Source of the DNA: an uncultured Cytophagales bacterium
GTDB lineage: Bacteria; Bacteroidota; Bacteroidia; Cytophagales; UBA9547
Direction: 5' to 3'
Length of the DNA stretch: 37,423 nt
NCBI GenBank assembly: GCA_945957555.1
Contig: CAMFLX010000031.1
Location: 1-37,423, forward strand
Part shown: positions 32,537 to 37,423 of the stretch, piece after piece
Layout: each line of letters starts with the position of its first letter
How positions within the stretch are numbered: the stretch's first letter is position 1
Program-made: the position numbers and the translations under genes
Notes under the pieces: generated by a model
The model's database searches: none
What the model saw: only the letters and a program-made list of their open reading frames with translations
What the model was told of the DNA's origin: nothing

Positions 32537-33304
32537 ATGGAATTTATCGATTCGCACGCACATATCTACCAATCGGAGTTAAAAAGCCAGCTCCAGGATG
32601 TACTTTTTAGGGCTAAAGCCAATGGGGTTCATAAGATCGTAATGCCTAATGTGGACAGTTCGTCTATAGCGGATATGCTAGACTGCGAGGCTCAGTATCC
32701 TGAGCATTGCTTTGCCACTATAGGCTTACATCCTTGTTATGTAAAGGAGAATTACCAAGAGGAGCTGGACATTGTAGAGGGCTGGCTCAACAAAAGAAAG
32801 TTTTGTGCCATAGGGGAGATCGGGATCGACTTGTACCATGATACGACTTTTAAGGAGCAACAGGACCTGGTGTTTATCAAACAGGTAGGCTGGGCTTTGG
32901 AGCGGGACAAGCCGATCATCATCCATACGAGAAACGCATTTTATGAAGCGATCCGCTGCTTGAAAACGTTTAAGAATGCGAAGTTTAAAGGAGTCTTTCA
33001 TTGTTTTGGGGGCTCGGTGCAAGATGCACAAACGGCGATCCATTTAGGATTTAAACTGGGGATAGGGGGGACGGTGACCTATAAGAACTCAGGACTCAAT
33101 CTCGTGCTGGCTGAGATCGGTTTGGAGCACCTGATCTTGGAGACGGATGCACCTTATTTAACACCTGTGCCTTATAGGGGGAAACAAAATGAGTCTTCTT
33201 ATATTCCTTTGGTGGCACAGAAGATCGCTGAGATCAAAAACATATCCGTAGAGGAAGTTGCTGCCGTGACTACTCAGAACTCGGTAGCTTTATTCGGGAT
33301 TTGA
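32537..33304 (+). CDS. tatD: TatD-family metal-dependent deoxyribonuclease
   Basis: TatD enzymes are metal-dependent 3'-5' exonucleases of the amidohydrolase fold. The metal ligands are visible: His7 and His9 (DSHAHI), Glu94 (GEIGID), His130 (IIIHTRNA), His155 (VFHCFGG) and Asp204 (LETDAPY). Length is 255 residues, typical. The stop codon overlaps the next start (TGATG), so the pseudouridine synthase gene is translationally coupled. The sequence from about 32530 on has noticeably higher GC than the preceding genes. A YcfH/YjjV-type assignment is possible instead of TatD proper. Confidence 0.93.
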   Translation: MEFIDSHAHIYQSELKSQLQDVLFRAKANGVHKIVMPNVDSSSIADMLDCEAQYPEHCFATIGLHPCYVKENYQEELDIVEGWLNKRKFCAIGEIGIDLYHDTTFKEQQDLVFIKQVGWALERDKPIIIHTRNAFYEAIRCLKTFKNAKFKGVFHCFGGSVQDAQTAIHLGFKLGIGGTVTYKNSGLNLVLAEIGLEHLILETDAPYLTPVPYRGKQNESSYIPLVAQKIAEIKNISVEEVAAVTTQNSVALFGI

Positions 33305-33996
33305 TGCTAGAGATTGTATATCAAGATGCGTATTTGGTGGCCATCAATAAACCGCATGGCTTGCTGGTGCACAGAAGTAGCATTGCGGCAGATGTGGAAG
33401 TCTTTGCCTTACAGTTGCTCAGAGATCAGTTGGGGCGCAAGGTCTATCCCATCCATAGGCTAGACAGGAAGACTTCGGGAGTGTTGCTGTTTGCCTTGAG
33501 CGAAGAGAGCGAAGTGGCCTTTAAAAAGATGATGGAGCTGCGAGGTTTTGAAAAGAAGTATTTAACTATAGTGAGAGGCTATACGCCTGAGGCGGATACC
33601 ATAGATTACCCCTTGAAAAATGAGCGCGGCAATAGCAAGGAAGCGATAACTCAGTACAAAACCTTACAACATACAGAAATTCCGTTGGTTTTTGGAAAAC
33701 ATAGTACCTCTCGGTACTCTCTGGTGGAGGCAAAGCCTCTTACTGGCAGGATGCACCAACTCAGGCGGCATTTTGCGCACATCCTGCACCCGATCATAGG
33801 CGATAGACCCTATGGCTGTAATAAGCAAAATAAGCTCTTTTTGGAGCAATTTCAGATGTCGAACATGCTTTTACATGCAAGATCTGTCACATTTGCACAT
33901 CCCTTTACGGGTGGTTCTGTTTTGATTGAAGCAAAAACCAGTGAAATATTTGATTTAATGCTCCAGCGACTTGGCTTTGACTCTTGTATTTTATAG
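33304..33996 (+). CDS. truC: Pseudouridine synthase, RluA family, TruC-like
   Basis: TruC isomerises uridine 65 in tRNAs. The catalytic motif IHRLDRKTSGVLLF places the Asp at residue 54. The start IVYQDAYLVAINKPHGLLVHRS and the later GRMHQLRRHFAHILHPIIGD segment are also typical of TruC. There is no S4 domain, as in TruC and RluA, and length is 230 residues. The ATG at 33304 overlaps the tatD stop codon by one base. The related RluA subfamily cannot be fully excluded from sequence alone. Confidence 0.85.
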   Translation: MLEIVYQDAYLVAINKPHGLLVHRSSIAADVEVFALQLLRDQLGRKVYPIHRLDRKTSGVLLFALSEESEVAFKKMMELRGFEKKYLTIVRGYTPEADTIDYPLKNERGNSKEAITQYKTLQHTEIPLVFGKHSTSRYSLVEAKPLTGRMHQLRRHFAHILHPIIGDRPYGCNKQNKLFLEQFQMSNMLLHARSVTFAHPFTGGSVLIEAKTSEIFDLMLQRLGFDSCIL

Positions 33997-34134
33997 ATTT
34001 GTGGTTGGCGGTCCCGAAATATTGGTATTAGATTTTTTAAATGACCATATAATTGTCTGTAAAGAAACCTAAACGCATATTTTTCGTAATTGCTATGGAA
34101 TATAACTGGCTAAATACAGTTGTTTTATTTAAAA
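33997..34134. other. 138-base gap before the giant gene
   Basis: AT-rich, with no recognised motif or gene. It should hold the promoter of the next gene. Confidence 0.35.
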
Positions 34135-37100
34135 ATGAAGAAATTATACCTTCTTGTTATATTTTGTGTTGTTTCCTTGGCTACCAGGGCTCAGATTACG
34201 ATTACTTCGCAGACCACCGCGGAAAGTTGTAAAGGTGCCAAGGATGGTAAAGCAAAGGTGTTTTTAAAGTTCCCGGCCGGTTATTCTAAATTTGTTTATT
34301 ATAGACTTAATCCTCTTGCGGTTCCGGTTTTAGATACGGTCACGCATTACACTACATTAACAGCTACATCTGATAGTATAGAATTCCTTAACTTGCCAGG
34401 GGCAATTTCTTCAATTACTGTATTCCCTACGGGACCTACTATGAATGCTGAAGCAACTGGTGTAAATGTTGGAAGTGGCTATGATGTTCAAGAACCCCAA
34501 GTTGGCGTGGGCGCCTTGAATCAAAATATTACAGTATGCGAAGGTGCTCAACTAAAATTGTTTTCCCAAAGTGAATCAGGTGCGGGCTATTCATGGATTG
34601 GTCCTAATTCGTTTATCTCCGCCGTTCAGAATCCTGTGATTAATAATGCACAAGCTATTAATGCAGGTACTTATAAAGTTGTTGCCAGTCATTTAGGGAA
34701 TCAGAGTAAAACTTGTTACAGTGATACAGTATCGATCACACCTACGGTTATAGATGTGCCCAATCCTTCATTTACAATACCCGTTGGTATTTGTCAAAAC
34801 GATCCTTTGAGTTTGGTAGCAGATGCACCCACTTCGGGAGTTGATAGTTATGATTGGAAAATGCCAAATGGTTCTCCTGCATTTAAAAACAATAATCAAG
34901 GACCATTTAACGTAAATTATAATTCTTCTACAGGTGCAAGTCCAAATACTATAACATTAACGGTTACCAAAAGTGGTTGTAAGGACAGTGTGAAGCATGA
35001 TTTGCAAGTGAGGCCAAAGCCTTCAGCATCTCTTTCTGCAATACAAAACAAAATTTGTTCGGGTACCAATGCACAATTGACAATAACATTTGTAGGAACT
35101 GCTCCTTGGGATTATTCTTATTCTGATGGTACCACTACATTTTCGGGTACAGCCAATACTTCTCCCCTGAATTTAAGTGTTGTTGTTAATAGTAACACCA
35201 CTTATACATTGACTTCAGTTTCCTCGTTTGCTTGTACAGGAACCGTTACGGGAAGTCCGGTAACTATCACAGTAGATCCTTCTCCAACTGCAACCCTTGA
35301 TCCTTTACCTGCTACTATATGTGAGAATGGGACTCCAATAACACTGACGGGTTCCCCAATTTCTCCTGGCACAGGAGTGTTTTCTGGCTCGGGTGTTTCT
35401 GGCTCTACGTTTAATCCTGCAAATGCAGGTGGGGCAGGTGTAAAGACCATTACTTATAAATATACGGACTTGAATGGCTGTTTTGGTACAGATAGTAAAA
35501 CTATAACAGTACAAGCTAAACCCGTAATAACAGTAACTTCAGTTCCTAATCAGTGTAAAAATGGAGCCCCTGTTACTTTAAATGCAACTCCGGCTGGAGG
35601 TACATTTTCGGGGTTGGGAGTTTCAGGAAATACATTCAATCCTGCTACTGTGGGGCTTCCAAGTTCTGTTAAAATATACTATACAGTACTTGGTGCCAAT
35701 GGTTGCACTAACAAAGATAGTAGTGTTACGATTGGACTAATTACACCTCCCAATGCTGGTATTACAGCATTTAAGACGTCAATTTGTGCGGGGCAAAGTA
35801 CTACTTTGCTTATTGGTTTTAATGGTACTAAGCCCTGGAATTATACCTATAATAACGGTGTATCCAATATTTCTGCCACAACAAATTCTACGACTGTAAG
35901 TATTCCAATAAGTCCAGCATCTACAACGACCTACTCAATGGTTTCTGTTTCTGATGCGAACTGTCCCTCAGGAACTTTATCACCTTCAAGTGTAAAGGTA
36001 ACAGTTAACCCCCTTCCTGTCATCAATTTCACTTCTCCTGGAGGCCCTTTTTGTGAAACAGCAAGTCCAGTCACTTTAGTGGCGACACCTGCGGGAGGTA
36101 CCTTTAGTACTACGCCAGCGGCGGCGATTACGGGTACTCAATTTGATCCCACAAAAGCAGGTTTTGCTGCGCCTTCGGTTACGAGGACCATTACGTATTC
36201 TTATACTGACCCATCAACAACTTGTGCGAATACGGCAACTCAAAATGTGACGATTATGCCGCAGCCTACAGCTACCTTTACGGCATTGCCAAGTCCTGTG
36301 TGTCCGAATACGAACGTAGCTGTGACTTATACGGGTAATGGGAGTGCTTCGGCAGTGTACAATTGGAATTTTGACAGCCCTAGTACTACAACGGGCTCAG
36401 GCAAGGGGCCTTATACCTTGCAGTGGAATACTGGAGGGACTAAAAATGTTACCTTAACAGTAACCGATTACTCATGTACCACTGCATTGATCACCAATTC
36501 TGTAGTGGTGAAACCTGCGGCTACGGCTACGATTTCAGGAACGCAAGGGATCTGTACAGGTAATAATGCTCCTTTGACTTTTAACTTTACAGGTACAGGA
36601 CCTTGGAACTTTACCTATACGGATGGTACCACCAATGTTTCCACAAGCACTAATGTGAGTCCTTTTACGGTGAATGTAAGCCCCGCAAGTACAAAGACCT
36701 ACAGCTTGGTGAGTGTTACCGATGTAGGTGCTTGCCCAGGAACGGTTTCTGGCAGTGCTGTAGTCACAGTGGTTACGAAACCTAGTAGTAATTTTACGCT
36801 TGGGTCGAGCGTTTGTCAAGGAACGAGCACACCGATCTTAGCAAGCGTAAATTCCCCAACGGCCACTTATACTTGGAACTTTGGCGGTGGTACACCTGCG
36901 GTGGTGGCGGGAGCAGGTACACATAATATTTCATGGGCAAGTTCGGGTTCAAAACAAGTTTCTTTGGTGATCAATGAGTCTTCTGGTTGTATTTCTGATA
37001 CCACGAGGAAGACCATTACGGTGAATCCTTTACCTACTGCAACGATCAGTAATGATACTACAGTCTGCCAAGGCAATTCTGGTAAAGTGAAAATTACCTT

Positions 37101-37423
37101 TACTGGCACTGCACCTTTTACGGCCCAACTCAAGGATCAAAACAATACGATTTATAATGTAAACTCTCCAACTAATGTCATTTACTTCCCTGTCACTGTG
37201 GCTACGACTTCTACTTTCACGGTAGTGGCTAATTCGGTAAAGGATGCAAATAATTGTACTGGTACAGGAAGTGGTACGGTGGTGGTGACTTTACAACCCT
37301 TGCCAACGGCTACAATTTCGAGTAATTCGCAGATTTGTGCAGGTGGATCTAGTTCTATTAAGATTGATTTTACGGGTACACCGCCATTTGATTATACCTA
37401 CCAACTCAGTACTGGAGGCACAG
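34135..37423 (+). CDS. Giant secreted Ig/PKD-like repeat protein (3' partial)
   Basis: The frame is open from the ATG at 34135 to the window end, 1,096 codons with no stop. It starts with a signal peptide (about 1-20, cleaved near TRAQ). A unique N-terminal part is followed by repeated beta domains of about 75-90 residues in three kinds. Kind A has FxGTxPW(D/N)(F/Y)xY (about 35025, 35755, 36529, 37039 and 37309). Kind B has GGTFSGxGVSG then FNPAT (about 35284, 35524 and 36019). Kind C is PKD-like, with YxWxF and GPY (about 34765, 36265 and 36784). Each has paired Cys. Such proteins in Bacteroidota are usually T9SS-secreted surface or adhesion proteins with a C-terminal sorting domain, which would lie outside the window. 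Confidence 0.88.
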   Translation, partial: MKKLYLLVIFCVVSLATRAQITITSQTTAESCKGAKDGKAKVFLKFPAGYSKFVYYRLNPLAVPVLDTVTHYTTLTATSDSIEFLNLPGAISSITVFPTGPTMNAEATGVNVGSGYDVQEPQVGVGALNQNITVCEGAQLKLFSQSESGAGYSWIGPNSFISAVQNPVINNAQAINAGTYKVVASHLGNQSKTCYSDTVSITPTVIDVPNPSFTIPVGICQNDPLSLVADAPTSGVDSYDWKMPNGSPAFKNNNQGPFNVNYNSSTGASPNTITLTVTKSGCKDSVKHDLQVRPKPSASLSAIQNKICSGTNAQLTITFVGTAPWDYSYSDGTTTFSGTANTSPLNLSVVVNSNTTYTLTSVSSFACTGTVTGSPVTITVDPSPTATLDPLPATICENGTPITLTGSPISPGTGVFSGSGVSGSTFNPANAGGAGVKTITYKYTDLNGCFGTDSKTITVQAKPVITVTSVPNQCKNGAPVTLNATPAGGTFSGLGVSGNTFNPATVGLPSSVKIYYTVLGANGCTNKDSSVTIGLITPPNAGITAFKTSICAGQSTTLLIGFNGTKPWNYTYNNGVSNISATTNSTTVSIPISPASTTTYSMVSVSDANCPSGTLSPSSVKVTVNPLPVINFTSPGGPFCETASPVTLVATPAGGTFSTTPAAAITGTQFDPTKAGFAAPSVTRTITYSYTDPSTTCANTATQNVTIMPQPTATFTALPSPVCPNTNVAVTYTGNGSASAVYNWNFDSPSTTTGSGKGPYTLQWNTGGTKNVTLTVTDYSCTTALITNSVVVKPAATATISGTQGICTGNNAPLTFNFTGTGPWNFTYTDGTTNVSTSTNVSPFTVNVSPASTKTYSLVSVTDVGACPGTVSGSAVVTVVTKPSSNFTLGSSVCQGTSTPILASVNSPTATYTWNFGGGTPAVVAGAGTHNISWASSGSKQVSLVINESSGCISDTTRKTITVNPLPTATISNDTTVCQGNSGKVKITFTGTAPFTAQLKDQNNTIYNVNSPTNVIYFPVTVATTSTFTVVANSVKDANNCTGTGSGTVVVTLQPLPTATISSNSQICAGGSSSIKIDFTGTPPFDYTYQLSTGGT

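Noticed and set aside
35202-37133. Minus-strand frames of 69-94 residues inside the giant repeat gene
   Set aside because: They are antisense readings of the Thr/Gly/Pro-rich repeats; the plus-strand frame is open for more than 3 kb and has a signal peptide.

Overview
The window looks like chromosome of a Bacteroidota bacterium, most likely a Cytophagia-type organism. The evidence is a GldM homologue of the type IX secretion/gliding motor, a giant secreted repeat protein at the right edge, the long Bacteroidota form of NusB, several OmpA-like and TPR envelope lipoproteins, AT-rich DNA, and TAnnTTTG promoter motifs just upstream of several starts. No rRNA, tRNA, CRISPR array, transposase or phage gene was seen. 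It reads as ordinary chromosome with some notable accessory genes.

Layout. 1-2104: end of a LolC/E-like ABC permease, then nusB with a terminator. 2362-4756 (minus strand): an HtrA/DegP-type protease followed after one base by a protein that aligns with prokaryotic pentameric ligand-gated ion channels. 5219-8966: a TPR protein, a Maf-type pyrophosphatase and groES-groEL. 8972-10710: a fatty-acid hydroxylase/sterol-desaturase family membrane enzyme and a divergent alpha/beta hydrolase. 10711-11351: a gene-free gap between converging genes that holds four palindromic boxes at an exact 23-bp period. 11352-13626: an oxidative-stress module (ahpD-like, ahpC, divergent oxyR) with tandem near-palindromes between ahpC and oxyR and a perfect 16-bp hairpin between ahpC and ahpD. 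13649-17326: hemE, a DUF4197 lipoprotein, a small outer-membrane barrel and a mannose-1-phosphate guanylyltransferase. 17456-23502: recQ, an orphan gldM, a CRD-OmpA protein and fmt. 23715-26995: a membrane HAMP-GAF protein without an output domain, a tandem universal stress protein and a divergent DUF62 (SAM hydroxide adenosyltransferase family) protein. 27062-32320: pdhB, an OmpA-TPR lipoprotein, a PspC-domain protein, and two adjacent envelope proteins that share a C-terminal domain. 32537-33996: tatD and a TruC-like pseudouridine synthase, translationally coupled. 34135-37423: the first 1,096 codons of a giant secreted protein built from three kinds of Ig/PKD-like repeat, cut by the window end.

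How the genes work together. The clearest functional unit is the peroxide module. OxyR keeps both redox cysteines at positions 199 and 208. AhpC has the CPC resolving pair known from mycobacteria. The AhpD-like protein keeps the catalytic Glu and CxxC, so the set could form a peroxide-reducing chain resembling the mycobacterial one. The GldM homologue keeps Arg9 of the motor helix but has no gldL or gldN beside it. With the OmpA-family neighbour and the giant repeat protein it suggests T9SS-linked surface biology. The channel-protease operon is the most unusual gene pair here.
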